Positions 29,067-39,995 of a stretch of 64,000 nt of DNA are shown piece by piece. The notes under the pieces are model-generated. The model was not told the DNA's origin and ran no database searches. It worked only from the letters and a program-made list of their open reading frames with translations. Made by a program: the position numbers and the translations under genes. This DNA is from Prorocentrum cordatum (lineage: Eukaryota; Sar; Dinophyceae; Prorocentrales; Prorocentraceae), in NCBI GenBank assembly GCA_963575745.1, contig CAUYUJ010000763.1, positions 15,001 to 79,000 on the forward strand, given 5' to 3'. Each line of letters begins with the position of its first letter. The stretch's first letter is position 1.

Positions 29067-30899
29067 ATGATGGTTGCGGGAGGCCGTCGGGCGGCGCCCT
29101 GTGGGGCGATGTCTGGAGCAGGGCCACGTCGCGGGCAGGCCTGGGCCCGACGCTCGGCGGCCACGCTTGCGCGCAGGCTGCGCAGGGAGCGAGCCCTGGA
29201 GCGGGACGGGGCCACGGCGACGGCTGCTGCCGCTGCTGCGGTGGCGGTGCTGGCTCCCCCCACGGACCTGGCGGCCGCCCTTGAGGATCGCCTCGTCAGC
29301 CTCGGCAGGGCGCTGCTGCTGCACCGCAGGGCTGACGTCGCCCTTGGCCGCCACATGCATCGATTGGGCGATGCACTGCGCGCGGTGGCCAAGACGCTCG
29401 ACGTGGACACAAACTTCGTGCACAAAAGCATGGAGATCAAGAGTGACGGCGACAAAGCGAGGCACCAGCCGCTTCTTGCAGCGACGCCTTCGGCTGCAGT
29501 GGATTGCGTGGTCGAGGTTTGCGTAGCTGATGTTGTGGCGAGCACAGTCAAGGTGGATACGGCTGTGCTGCCACACGGGAGTGTGCTGCGGGCGGAGGCG
29601 CCTGTATTCGTCCCCCTCGGCCTCCTCGGCGCAATCGCGCCCGACTACTGCGAGGACCAGGTGCCAATCCAGGTGGATACGGTCGCGCCCTTCGTCCAAG
29701 AGGGCCAGGCGACCGAGTACGAGACGGGATTCCATGAGGAGTCCTGCGACGACGTGGAGCTCGACGTGACCATCGAGGAGGACGGCGATGCCACGGCCTG
29801 CGCGGCCGAGCCACCGCCGCCGGCAGCCGCGTGCAGTGCTGCGGTCGCCGTCTATCTGACAGCCCACCCCGCGGCAGTCCTTAGCGGGGGTTACTGCGCT
29901 GGTGAGGCTTCTGGCGCTGATCTTCAAGGTCAGCCTCATGTTGAAGGGTTTCGCGGAGCTGTTCATCTCGCCACTGGTATTCCGGGTGCTGCTCATCAGG
30001 AGCCTGGAGGCACCGCACAAAATTCCCCGCCGTGCCGAGACACTGGCCTCGGTATACGACGGGGTCCTTGCAGTGCCGAGACGCAGTCCTCGGTAGACGG
30101 CAGGATGGGCCCTACGAGTCCCTCGCCGTGCCGAGACGCAGTCCTCGGTAGACGGCGGGGTCCCGGCAGTGCCGAGACGCAGTCCTCGGTAGACGGCAGG
30201 ATGGGCCCTTGGCACGTCGGCGACGACCACACGGGGTCTCAGGAGTTCGCCGACGAGGACGCCCACCTCAAGCGCGCTGCGGCCAGGCTGGCTGGCACTG
30301 TGGCCGAGGCCGCGCGCCTGGCGCGCGCCGCGGCGGTGTCCTCCCGCCCTGCCCTGGGGTCAGAGGGGACTGCGGCCACGTGGCCACTGCTGGAGCGGCA
30401 AGATCGCCAGGCTGACGCGGTGCTGGCGGCCAAGATCGGCGACCACACGGAGTTCAAGCAGGATTTCAAAGATGTGGTCACCGACGCCAATGAGACGTGC
30501 TGGCAAGAAATGGTCGAGGTCATCCGTGGCCGTGCCGTTTCGACGACCTTGCCAGACGGCTCGCGCAGGACATACCAGCAGCCCCGCGGGATGCGCCACG
30601 CGGCGCTGTGCTGGTTCCTGCAGTGCCTTGACGATCAGAACGTCGAGGCCGAGCGGCGCCCGCCTAGCTGGCTGCCCCCGCGCACCTTGCATCCACCGCT
30701 GCTGGACACCGCGATCCTCAAGCATGGCGGGCATCGTCGCGACCGACGCGCTACTGCTGCTCTGCGGGATGGTGCCCGCCAGCTCCAGTCCTTCGAGCAG
30801 GAGGACAGCGACGAGAGCGAGAGCGGGGAGAGCGCTGACGACCCTCTATACGAGCACTTCGGCCCGCGTGCGGTGGGCAACCCATCGAGATGGAGGTGA
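29067..30899 (+). CDS. 610-aa ORF behind an SL, probable retroposed gene
   Basis: A single intronless frame from ATG 29067 (a second ATG at 29070) to TGA at 30897-30899. N-terminal 60 residues are Arg/Ala-rich. A helical Ala/Leu-rich stretch follows (DLAAALEDRLVSLGRALLLH, ALRAVAKTLDVDTNFVHKSM), then an acidic middle (EESCDDVELDVTIEEDGD). A tandem insert at 30040-30205 encodes AETQSSVDGRMGP-type repeats. The C-terminal region has FKQDFKDVVTDANETCWQEM, RRTYQQPRGMRHAALCWFL and an acidic end (EQEDSDESESGESADD). No family recognised. Lack of introns next to intron-rich neighbours, plus the SL directly upstream, supports origin from a processed mRNA. No poly(A) tract or target-site duplication was seen at the 3' end. 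Confidence 0.6.
   Translation: MMVAGGRRAAPCGAMSGAGPRRGQAWARRSAATLARRLRRERALERDGATATAAAAAAVAVLAPPTDLAAALEDRLVSLGRALLLHRRADVALGRHMHRLGDALRAVAKTLDVDTNFVHKSMEIKSDGDKARHQPLLAATPSAAVDCVVEVCVADVVASTVKVDTAVLPHGSVLRAEAPVFVPLGLLGAIAPDYCEDQVPIQVDTVAPFVQEGQATEYETGFHEESCDDVELDVTIEEDGDATACAAEPPPPAAACSAAVAVYLTAHPAAVLSGGYCAGEASGADLQGQPHVEGFRGAVHLATGIPGAAHQEPGGTAQNSPPCRDTGLGIRRGPCSAETQSSVDGRMGPTSPSPCRDAVLGRRRGPGSAETQSSVDGRMGPWHVGDDHTGSQEFADEDAHLKRAAARLAGTVAEAARLARAAAVSSRPALGSEGTAATWPLLERQDRQADAVLAAKIGDHTEFKQDFKDVVTDANETCWQEMVEVIRGRAVSTTLPDGSRRTYQQPRGMRHAALCWFLQCLDDQNVEAERRPPSWLPPRTLHPPLLDTAILKHGGHRRDRRATAALRDGARQLQSFEQEDSDESESGESADDPLYEHFGPRAVGNPSRWR
30040..30205 (+). repeat. coding tandem repeat, units of ~45 and 66 bp
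   Basis: GTGCCGAGACGCAGTCCTCG followed by GTAGACGGC repeats three times (30074, 30137, 30170), with a diverged fourth start at 30033. Spacings (about 63 and 33) are multiples of three, so the frame survives. Confidence 0.75.
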
Positions 30900-31180
30900 A
30901 CGTGCTGCAGTGGGTCTCAAGTACGCGTGCTGCATCGAGGACCACTTGAGGCTGGCGCGCGATCCGAGGCCATCCCGAAGGTGGCCCAGCTCTGAGACCC
31001 TGCGTGGCCCTGGGGGCCCTTGGGGACCCTGGACGCCTGCGGGGGCCCCGTGCTGTCGCGAAGGCGGGGCACTGCGTCCCTCGGTATCTCGAATATCGTA
31101 TCTCCTCCTCCTCCTCCTTCTCCTCCTCCTTCTCCTCCTCCTCCTCCTCCTCCTCCTCCTCCTCCTCCTCCTCCCTCTGG
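30900..31180. repeat. 3' flank, CTTGGGGCC-type stretch and (TCC)n
   Basis: GGCCCTGGGGGCCCTTGGGG at 31008-31027, then (TCC)n with TTC variants at 31097-31173. Confidence 0.75.
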
Positions 31181-31281
31181 GGGAACGAACAATGACATAA
31201 ACATACAATCTCGGAGGTCCGCCCGGATTTCTCGGATCGGCGCTAGACCCCCCTCCTTGGCGCGCGGGGCGCCAGGGAGGG
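31181..31281 (+). mobile_element. family D foldback element, left half (D-b)
   Basis: Starts GGGGGAACGAACAATGACAT, then AAACATA, TCGGAGGTCCGC, GGATTTCTCGGATCGGCGCT and a GGCGCGCGGGGCGCC core. The right half is absent; the sequence passes directly into family E. Confidence 0.7.
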
Positions 31282-31497
31282 GATGCAATCGGGGGTCAGC
31301 CAGAGCGCCCGATCTTGCAGGATCCTGATGGGCCAGGGTCGCATTTGACCTGGGCTTGGGTGCATGATCCTGCAGTGTTTTGCAGGAACTTTTCGCATCG
31401 GCCCAAGGTGGGGTGCAGGATCTTGCAGGATCTTGCAGGGCTCTGCAAGGCCTGAGTGACCCCAGTCTGGATAGACCCCGGTCAGAGGGTCCCCGAG
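31282..31497 (+). repeat. family E dispersed repeat, copy E1
   Basis: GCAATCGGGGGTCAGCCAGA start, then several TGCAGGATCCTG-type units, GACCTGGGCTTGGGTGCA, GTCTGGATAGACCC and GTCCCCGAGG at the end. Related copies are at 45596, 46376 and 47036. Confidence 0.75.
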
Positions 31498-31599
31498 GGC
31501 ACGTCACTCAGGAGGAATAGCCAGGAATATTCAAACCATTGTCCCTGGAGGTCTTTGCCTGCTACTGCTGGGTCTTTCTGATCGGGGGCGGAAAAGAGG

Positions 31600-31735
31600 G
31601 GGGTGATGACTAGGGGGGGTGGATATCATGGCGTGGGCCATGATATTTCCCCAGATTTCATGGCGCCTCTTCTTATTTCATCACGTCCCTGGCCCTCCCG
31701 CTGGGCTGCGCACGTGCCGCCAGTCACGATTTTGG
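31600..31735 (+). repeat. dispersed ~130-bp repeat with ATATCATGGC palindrome (copy 1)
   Basis: GATGACTAGGGGGGGTGGAT, then the hairpin ATATCATGGC-GTGG-GCCATGATAT and TTTCCCCAGATTTCATGGCG. The second copy is at 56195-56325. Confidence 0.75.
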
Positions 31736-31841
31736 TGGAGTGGCCGCGAGCCGTGTTTTTCGCCTGCGGGGCAGAGATTACGAGATGCGCCCTCTCGCGG
31801 CTCGTGCCGAGCCCTCCGCCTCGCTTCGGCTCTGGAGTTTT

Positions 31842-32000
31842 CAGGAGGAGAAAAAAACATACAAACACAATGAATCGTCGATCCCCCAGAAAACATGGGA
31901 AAATATGGGCAGTGGGGGGGAAGACAGAAACCTGGAAAATATGGGAAACTGCGGGGAATCTTCTTATTAGTCTGTATTTATTTGTGTGTCCCAGGGCCCC
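31842..32000 (+). repeat. AT-richer dispersed block with GGGAAA(A)TATGGG motif
   Basis: AACATGGGAAAATATGGGCA, GGGGGGGAAGACAGAAACCT and GTGTGTCCCAGGGCCCCTTC. A diverged copy lies at 59505-59645 (GGGGGGGAAGACGAAGCTCA, GTGTGTCCCTGGGCTCCTTC). Confidence 0.6.
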
Positions 32001-32384
32001 TTCAAGTCTGATGGTTTCCGAGTCGGCCTTGTGTCGACCTCGGATTCCGATTCGGACTCTGCTTTGTCAGTGAAGGCCTGCTGGCCTGCCGATCTCCGCC
32101 GGTTCGAGTTCTCCCAGCTCGGCCGCCGATTCCCGCCGATCCGATTCAATTATCCGACTAATCGATTCGATCCGAGGCTCTCCTGCCTCTCTATCGGATA
32201 TGGAAGGGGGGGGCAAGTCGCCAGCGCGAAAAGCGCTCTTGACCGCAGCCGCGGGAAGCAGCTCACCAATGGGCAGCCTGACGTGTTCCGCAGTCGAAGG
32301 GAACAGTTCGCCAAAGCAAGATGTCTTGCGTTCCCGCCTTGTTTTTCCCTGAGGCCTCCCCCTTCTGCCCACCGAATATCCTTT
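32001..32384. repeat. dispersed GATTCCGATTCGG / GCCGATCTCCGCCGGT block
   Basis: ATTCCGATTCGGACT, CTGCCGATCTCCGCCGGTTC and CCGATTCGATTC-type units. A related block is at 41060-41270 (CTGCCGATCTCCGCCGGTCC). 32200-32384 is otherwise featureless. Confidence 0.6.
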
Positions 32385-32728
32385 TCCTCCTCCTGTTTCT
32401 TCCTCCTTCTCCTCCTCCTCCTCCTCCTCCTCCCTCCTCCTCCTCCTCCTCCTCCTCCTCCTCCTCCTCCTCCTCCTCCTCCTCCCTCCTCCTCCTCCTC
32501 CTCCTCCTCCCTCCTCCTCCTCCTCCTCCTCCTCCTCCTCCTCCCTCCTCCTCCTCCTCCTCCTCCTCCCTCCTCCTCCTCCTCCTCCTCCTCCTCCTCC
32601 TCCTCCTCCCTCCTCCTCCTCCTCCCTCCTCCCTTCCCTCCTCCTCCTTCTCGTTCTCCTCCTCCCTCCTCCTCCCCTCCTCCCTCCTCCTCCTCCTCCC
32701 CCTCCTCCTCCTCCTCCTCCTCCTCTGA
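32385..32728. repeat. long (TCC)n array
   Basis: About 340 bp of TCC, with CCTCC phase slips roughly every 30-45 bp and a CT-rich middle. Confidence 0.95.
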
Positions 32729-32895
32729 CCCCCCGTGTGTGCAAGGCGCGAGCGAGGCCGCCGCCGGCGCAGACACTGGGGAAGGCAGATCCGCGCTCCG
32801 CGCGCGGGCGTCTCGGGTCGGCGCCTGGGCCACCCTGGCTCGGGTGGCCTCTCGGCCGCGGCGCCCTTCCCTCCCAGCTTCCTTCGGTGGCAGAG

Positions 32896-32962
32896 CATGG
32901 AGGAGGAGGAGGGGGAGGAGGAGGGGGAGGAGGAGGAGGAGGAGGAGGAGGAGGAGGAGGAG
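32896..32962. repeat. (AGG)n tract
   Basis: GGAGGA repeat, the opposite strand sense to the (TCC)n blocks on either side. Confidence 0.9.
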
Positions 32963-33915
32963 GCAATGGAGCCTCGACCGGCCTCCGCTCGCTGTTGTAC
33001 CCTCTCAAGTTCGTCTTCAGCGCCGATAAGCGTCTGGAGTCGATGGGACAGCGCCGACTCAGCGTCGGTCAGCGTCGATTCGGTGTCCAGCGGCGTCGAT
33101 TCGCAAGAGCCGGCAAGACGGTGCGGGAGGCTCCCACGAGTTGCCACCGAAGCGTCCTCGTCCCTTTTCCTCCCTGCGGCTTCCCCCTCCGTGCTCTTCC
33201 CTCCCGCATTCCTCATCCCTTCTCTGTCCTCCCCCTCCCTCCCCCTCGGCCACCGCGCTCTTGGCTCCCCGTTTCTGCTTCCCCTCTCCTTCTTTCGGCT
33301 TCCCCCTCCGTGCTCTTCCCTCCCCCATTCCTCTCCCCTTCTCTGTCCTCCCCCTCCCCTCCTCCAGCTCCCGCCTTGTGCGGCTGCTGGGGCCGCGACG
33401 GCGGGGCCCCTCCCCCCCACCAGCAGCGGAGAGGAAGAAGCCTCCGTCCCCGGGGGAGGCCTTCCTCCTCCTCCCTCCTCGACCCTCGATGCTCGACCCA
33501 TGCATCCCTCGGCCCTCGATCCTCCTCGGCCCTCCTCGGCCCTCTTCTCCTCCGGCCTCGATCCTCCTCGGTCCTCCTCTCGATCCCCCTCTTCTTCTCC
33601 TCTTCGATCCTCCTCGATCCCCCTCGGCCCTGGATCCTCCCTCGATTCTCCTCCAGCCTCCTCGTCCTCGATCCTCCTCCTCCTCCTTCTCCTCCTCCTC
33701 CTCCTTCTCCTCCTCCTCCTCTCTCCTCCTCCTCCTCCTTCTCCTCCTCCTCCTCCTTATTCTCCTCCTCCCTCCTCCTCCTCCTCCTCCTCCTCCTCCT
33801 CCTCCTCCTCCTCCTCCTCCTCCTCCTCCCCCTCCCCTCCCCCTCCTCCTCCTCCTCCCCCTCCTCCTCCTCCTCCTTCTCCTCCTCATCCTCCTTGTGA
33901 GGCAGGTCAACGGCA
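32963..33915. repeat. CT-rich DNA with repeats, ending in (TCC)n
   Basis: GTCGATTC-type reiteration (33030-33110), a direct duplication of CGGCTTCCCCCTCCGTGCTC (33176 and 33297), CCTCGATCCTCCTCGG repeat (33480-33660) and (TCC)n (33655-33895). ORFs on both strands are low-complexity. Confidence 0.8.
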
Positions 33916-36480
33916 GGCTTAGCTGATTTCAGCCAGTGTTACGAACGGATTCCTTTTGACAGTCTACGGGATAAGTTGTCAGTTTCCAGACGCCGACGTC
34001 TTTCCTCAAGTTAGTGTACAATATGTGGCGTGCACCACGTGTCTTGCGTCTCAACGCGCACCATGAGGACGAGCCGCTTTGTGCAGCTTGTGGTCTCCCT
34101 GCTGGTGACGTCTTCTGCGACGTTGCGGTCAAAGTTTGGTCTGTTCGTGGGTACGATAGTTTTCTGGTCAGGCAGCCGTACATACAGCTCGTCAGCTACA
34201 TAGATGACAATTCCATCCGTGTGGCACCCACTACTGCTAGCGCCACCTCCTCCATGATGGTGGCGGCCATGGTTGACTTCAGGCGTACTGTGGATGAGCT
34301 TGATTCGGTTGTCAACGAAAAGCTCGTGATTGTGGGTACCAGCCTCTCTCTCGCGCAGAATATCGTGAGCACGCTCGGGCTCCAAGCTTCAGCTGCCCGA
34401 CGCAGCGCTGTCTACGTCGGGGTCGACGTCAGTGAGGGCAGCCGCCGCAAGGAGAAGGGCGTGCTCAACGAACGGGCAAAGCGTCGTCAGCACAGGGTGA
34501 AGCGCATGCGGAAGCTCAAGCGTTTCGGCAAGGTCATCACTGGCCACAAGGCCGAGTCCATCGGTGCAGTCATCCGTGCTGGTGCCATGGCCGAGGCCAC
34601 CTACGGGAGCGAGGTCGTCGGCCTCAGCAGAGCGGAGTGGCTCCAGAGCCGTCGGGTCGTGGCGCGAGGCCAGGTTCTTGTGCATGGTGGTGTGAGCCTC
34701 GCCAGCAAAACGGTGCTGCTTGGCGATGGGGCAGGAGCGTCAGGCATCGCGCCTGCGTTCCAGTGGTGCAGGATGCTGTGGCAGGCTGAGGTATGCGACC
34801 ACCCGCTGGCCACTCGTGCGCGTCTGCTTCGGCTTCGGCGTGACGCCAAGACCTGTGAGGCCGAGGACTGGCCTTCCAGTCGCGAGCCGCTTTCTCGCCC
34901 TGTCCTTGCTGCGCGCCGTGCTGGGTGGAGCGTGCTCTCTGCGACTAGATGGATGGACCACAGGGGTTCCACCATAGATGTCAGTCGCACGCCCCATAGC
35001 ATGGTGTGTGTCCTCATGTCAGCAGGGATTCAGAGGCAACGCGAGCTTTCCTCAGCCACGCAGCTGGGAGCTCCAGGAGGATCCAGGGCCCGCTCGACTT
35101 CGTTCGATCCGTCCTCGGGGCTCGGTCTCGCAAAGTTCTTGATCGGGAGCTGCTCTTGCCGCGGAGTCCGGGCCACGGCTGGTGCCCGAGCTGCTGGCTA
35201 CCTCTGCGACGGTCTCTGTGCGTGTGGCCAGAGACAGACTCTCAAGCATGGCCTGTGCGAGTGCGCTCTGTCTGAGGTAGTTGCCGCTCGTGCCGAGTCC
35301 AAGGTCAGTGCGCTGCTTTTGCAGGCTAGCCTTGAGTCAGATGATCCAGTATTTGTGCAAGGAGCGCGCACGATGAAGAGGATGTGCCGCCCCCTCCCTG
35401 CACAGACCAGGTGGTCTCCGAAGACCCACAAGGGGAGGCACTAGATGTGGAGGTAGATGGCGTGGCATCGCTCGTCCAGGGGCCGTGACATGATGTCGTT
35501 CCTGATGGATCGTGCGCGCGACCAAGGTTAGTTGAGCTGGAGCGGGCATCCTGGTCAATTGCTGTTTTCCCCCTGCATCATATGTGCCCGTCGCGATCAT
35601 GCGCGGGCCTGTGGCTGGATATCTCCCTCAGACTCCCTAGCATCGCCGAGAGCGTTACACTCTGCTTGGTTGGTCAGATCGCCGCGAGACCTTGGCTGGC
35701 AGTGTCTGCATTGCGGCGGTCCGCCGTTTCCAGCAGCCTGTGTCCAGTGAGCTGCGTGCGTCCAACCAGGCTGACAGGCATCCTAAAATTCGGTCGTGGC
35801 CTCGAGGGCCACCAGTTCTTCTCAGTTCGTCGCGTGAAGGCTCATCGCTCGCAGGAGCAGATCGAAAGTCTCGATGCCGAGGAGAGCCATTGGGCGGAGG
35901 CCAACAGGACTGCTGATCATCATGCCAAGCTCGCCTCCTGCCTCCACCCCTCCCCTGCACCTGAGTGTTTGGCATCGCTGGATCTCGCGAGGAGTCGGGT
36001 TGCCGATTTTGTTGCTCTAGTTGGCGCTGTCCTCTCATGTTTCCTTGTGGACAGCCCCCAGCGCTGGCGCCGGCCCGCGGTGCTGAGACGCAAACATAAC
36101 TCTCGGGGGGAGGGGTGGCACTCTTCGGGGTGGAGCAAACTGGGCTGGCAATGTGTTTTTTGGTTTGAAGGTTGCGCCCTCGTGCCGCAATCTGCCGATG
36201 AACGGTTTGTCTTGGGACCCCGTTGTCCCTGAAGCGCCTCACGGAAGACCCTCTCGGGCACCAGCTGGTTGCCGTGTCAGGCTCTCGCCTCGCTCCCTTG
36301 CGCGTCGTGCAGTGCAGTGTCGAGAGTGAGGAGGCTAGGCGTGGGGTCCCTGCTGTGCGTGAAGTGCGGGGGGTGGAGTCAGGAGAAAGCCATCAAGCTG
36401 GCCAGAGCCTGAGGCTCCCCCCGACACGCACAGGAGAAATGATTTTGTCGCGTTTTCGGCGGGGGCTGGCCCCCAACCCG
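33916..36480 (+). pseudogene. 5'-truncated, frameshifted LINE-type retrotransposon (RT, RNase H, CxxC tail)
   Basis: Begins right after (TCC)n in mid reverse transcriptase. ADFSQCYERIPFDSL (33916 on) fits RT motif A. A frame change near 33972-33990 leads to an open frame, about 34005-35444, with LVYNMWRAPRVL, CGLPAGDVF (motif B) and SYIDDNSI (motif C, catalytic Asp pair kept). The thumb/post-RT region has SAVYVGVDVSEGSRRKEKG and AEATYGSEVVGLSRAEWL. After a stop at 35444, RNase H-like sequence appears in another frame (VRRVKAHRSQEQIESL, HWAEANRTADHHAKLAS; about 35820-35940). A CxxC tail (LLCVKCGGWSQEKAIKLARA) follows at about 36350-36410 in yet another frame. Motif order matches non-LTR elements. 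Endonuclease and N-terminal RT are missing, and the frame breaks show it is not functional. No poly(A) tail was seen. Confidence 0.8.
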
Positions 36481-37261
36481 CGAATCCGTGCGTTGATCGA
36501 GCGGGCCATCCTCGCCCCTTGCGTCGGAGCGTCGGCCACGTCCGCTCGGGACGTCGTGTCCAGGACCACCGTCACCAGCAGTGCCAGTTGTGCGTTGAAC
36601 AGCGCTGTCCCGTATGAAGCTCGATTGGCCCGCCCCCACGAGCGAGTCCGAACTCGTGAAGAGGCCCGTCGGAGGCCCTAGTGGGGCGGCGCGCACTTGT
36701 CGCAAACATATTCTTCGATGGTGCACCCCCCAATTTTGCATCGGGCTGGGCCATTCCTCCCGGGACGCCCCTGGGAGCGGTCTCATCTGATCTGGTCCTC
36801 CTCCTCCTCCTCCTCCTCCTCCTCCCTCCTCCCTCCTCCCTCCTCCCTCCTCCCTCCTCTCTCCTCCTCCCCCTCCTCCTCCTCCTCCTCTTTCCCCTCC
36901 TCCTCCTCCTCCTCCTCCGCCTCCTCCTCCTCCTCCACAGTTACTCAATATGAAAATACTCTCCCTCTTCCCCTGATGGCGTCCGGGTGATGGCCGCGCA
37001 CCCTCTGCGTACTGTTTTTTTACACAGGATTCCCGGGAAATCCCGGGAAACGACTCTCGCTGAAGCGCCGGCGTCATTTTTTCCCAAAATGCTGCTCTCG
37101 TTGAGGCGCCGGCCTCACTTCTGCTCCCGAATCGTTCCGAATCGTGCTCCCGCTGCAGCGTGGGCCTCATTTTCGGATCGGTGTTTGGCCTCCGTCGTTC
37201 AGGATGGCGTTCTCGCCCCAGCGCGGGCCTTTTTCTCGCGCGCCCATCCGCCCGCCACCAC
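36481..37261. other. no gene seen; (TCC)n at 36798-36938 and ~60-bp GCGCCGGCCTCA reiteration
   Basis: GC-rich flank of the LINE remnant, (TCC)n, then loose tandem units with GCTCTCGTTGAGGCGCCGGC (37060-37215). Confidence 0.65.
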
Positions 37262-37337
37262 CGCGCCGCACCGCCACCGCCACCACCACCACCACCACCA
37301 CCACAACCACCACCACCACACCAACCAACACACCACC

Positions 37338-37368
<31 letters not shown>

Positions 37369-37453
37369 CCACCACCACACCACCACCACCACCACCACCA
37401 CCACCACCCACCACCACCACCACCACCACCACCACCACCACCACCACCACCCC
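37262..37453. repeat. (CAC)n microsatellite
   Basis: About 190 bp of CAC with CAA interruptions, followed by (CGCA)n. Confidence 0.95.
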
Positions 37454-37489
37454 ACGACAACCACGCACACACGCACGCACGCACGCACG

Positions 37490-37635
37490 TGCACCACCAC
37501 CCACTACGCACGCGCGCGAGGAGCCACAGGTCCGCTACGACACGCGTCCGCGGATAGAGAAAATCAGCTCCATGGTAAGGAATGGGAGGGAGGGGTAGGA
37601 CGTCAGATATGACGCGAGCGCACCTAGCTTGTCCT
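37490..37635 (+). repeat. family G dispersed repeat, + copy
   Basis: CACCACCCACTACGCACGCG, CTACGACACGCGTCCGCGGA and GGTAGGACGTCAGATATGAC, then CCTAGCTTG. A nearly identical inverted copy is at 48775-48935. Confidence 0.85.
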
Positions 37636-38021
37636 CCTCCTCCTCCCCCTCCCCCTCCCCCTCCTCCTTCTCCCCTCCGCTCCGCCGCTCCGCTTCCCAG
37701 AGAGGCGAGAGCACCATTGCTCGATGGGCTTCGGGGAGGTCACCACGCTGGCGACGCGCCCCCCCCCTCCCCGCCTCTTGGCCTCCCTCGCAGCCGTGCG
37801 CTCTTGGTCGGGGTGCGCTGCTGGAGGTGCTCGTGGCCAGCGGTGCCCCCCCCCCTTTCGGGGACCACGTCGGGGGTGCAAGAGATGGGCTCGAGGGGGC
37901 GATCCCAGACGTGGTCGCATCGTGGGACCAAAAAAGATGGAGGATTTTGGCCGTTAGGGGAGCCTCCAGGGGCCCTCGCTGGGCTTCGGGGCCGTCAAAC
38001 ATAGGTAGGAGAGGCTTTTCT

Positions 38022-38042
38022 GCCGGTGCCGCCGACCCTGAA

Positions 38043-38106
<64 letters not shown>

Positions 38107-38190
38107 ACCGACGACACCGACGGCGGCGGCGGCGGCGAATACGACGACGACGACGACGATGACGACGACGACGACGACGATGACGACGTA
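38022..38190. repeat. (GAC)n behind the conserved GCCGGTGCCGCC boundary
   Basis: The 21-bp boundary also seen at 2041 precedes about 60 bp of pure (GAC)n, a GGC interruption and a second (GAC)n run to 38190. Confidence 0.85.
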
Positions 38191-39543
38191 AAACACATAA
38201 TCATATGAAAAGATGGTCACTATGAATGGGTCGAGCCATCCAGCTTTCCCTGCATTGACAAGAATAAGCATCGCACGTCTGGGTTGGGACAGGCTCAGTG
38301 GCGAGCGCATCGACCTTCCCCATCGCCATTGCCCATTCGCCCAATCCACGGCGGCGAACGAGGGAGTCACATTCTCAGAAGGCGGCGTGACTTCCCAGAA
38401 GCCCTCGCGCCCTCTGAGAAGTATGTTCTGTCTTCGGGGAAGGCTCGGACAACTTCTCCGACGGCCAGGTCCGAGCCTTCTGATCGTGTGTTTTTGCAAC
38501 TTTCGGCCTACAGTGGCCGCGTTGGGGCGTCCGGACTGGAGAAACAACCAGGGACAAACAGTCAGCTCCCAGGGAGCGTGGGGGTCCAAGACTTGCAGGG
38601 CCCGCGTCACGCGGGCCCGCACACGCGGGCCGCGTGTTGGACGAATCAAGACGTCAGACGTCCGGGCCCCAGGGGAGCTGTTCGCGCCAGGGGGCCCTCT
38701 GGGCATCGTAAGGGTGTCCTCTGGAAGCTGCGGGGGCCTTCTTGGAGATCTTGGGAGCACCTTGGGCCAGAGGAAACTTTTGCGTGGGCAGGGAAGGGGA
38801 ATGGAGCGGGAAAGGGGGAGGAGGCAGGGAGGAAGAGGGAGTCTGAGGAAGTGTTTGGCATTATATCCCTTTGGAGGTCCAGCTCGCGTCCTGGGGCCAG
38901 AAGAAACCGACTGGGGATACGAGGCCGATCAGGATAGACCCTGGGATGCGTCGTGGGATCGGTTTGGTGCGGATCGGGTCGGAGGTGAAGAATAGCGTTG
39001 GCACGAGAAAGGAGCGCATAATGGTTTCGCACTAGACTGCTCGGGGCAATGGCGTAACATTCCCGAATCCGGATGCTTGATCTCCAGTCGAAGGCTGATG
39101 GACAATTCGATTCCAACGTTTCAGAGTCAATGTCAGGTATCACAGTTCATTGTGTCGGTAAAGGAATCCTGTGCGAGTTGAGTGAACACGGCCTGGGGAT
39201 CGAGTGAGAATGATCGGGTCATGTAACGAAAACGGAATTTAATGGATTCGTAACGATTCAAAATGAGGTATCGCATTCCATTCTCACTCAATTATCACTC
39301 AATTCTTACACCATTCTCATTCACCTTCCAATCACACTCGATCCTCACTCCATTTTGATTCCGCAGTGCCACGCCTGCTGCGTCACAATTGTCATGGGGC
39401 TCTCAAAAGTGAGGAGCTTGGAGGGCCAACCGAGCAAACCGCCAGAGACAACCCCACAATGTGGCCGCGAGCAGCTCGACCAAGCATGCAGGGAGACCCT
39501 TGTCACCAGGCTCGGGGAGGAAGGACGGGAGGGAGGAGAGCTT
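38191..39543. other. no gene seen; GC-rich then AT-richer unique DNA
   Basis: ORFs on both strands (to 268 aa) have no recognisable domain and no clear strand preference. There is a short hairpin GGGCCCGCGTCACGCGGGCCC core near 38598-38618 and AATTC/CACTC reiteration at 39180-39360. Confidence 0.5.
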
Positions 39544-39885
39544 CCTCTTCCTGCTCTTGCTCCTCCTCCTCCTCCTCCTCCTCCTCCTCCTCCTCCTCCT
39601 CTTCCTCTTCCTCTTCCTTCTCCTCCTCCTCCTCCTCCTCCTCCTTCTCCTCCTCCTCCTCCACGCCCCCGTCCTCTCCTCCTCCTCCTCCTCCCTCCCT
39701 CCCTCCCTCCCTCTCTCTCTCCTTTCCTCCCTCCCTCATTCCCATTCCCTCCCTCCCTCCCTCCCCCCCCCCCTCCCTCTTCCTCTCCTCCTCCTCCTCC
39801 TCCTCGTCCTCCTCCTCCTCCTCCTCCTACTCCTCCTCCTCCTCCTCCTCCTCCTCCTCCTCCTCCTCCTCCTCCTCCTCCTCTC
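39544..39885. repeat. (TCC)n array with CTC variants
   Basis: About 340 bp in two TCC blocks around a CCCT-rich middle. Confidence 0.95.
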
Positions 39886-39995
39886 TCCTTCACGCGGCCA
39901 AGGAGGCCCACAAGGCCACCCAAATGAGCCCCGACACCCCAGCAGGGCCTCACGGGGGCATCCACGATGGCCTCCGCCCGGCCGCAACCATCAGC

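Noticed and set aside
32067-33922. Pro-, Ser-, Gly- and Glu-rich ORFs up to 412 aa
   Set aside because: Overlapping frames on both strands across (TCC)n and CT-rich DNA; no domains.
37954-38995. 268-aa (-) and 260-aa (+) overlapping ORFs
   Set aside because: Similar length on both strands in GC-rich DNA, no recognisable domain, no splice or SL evidence.
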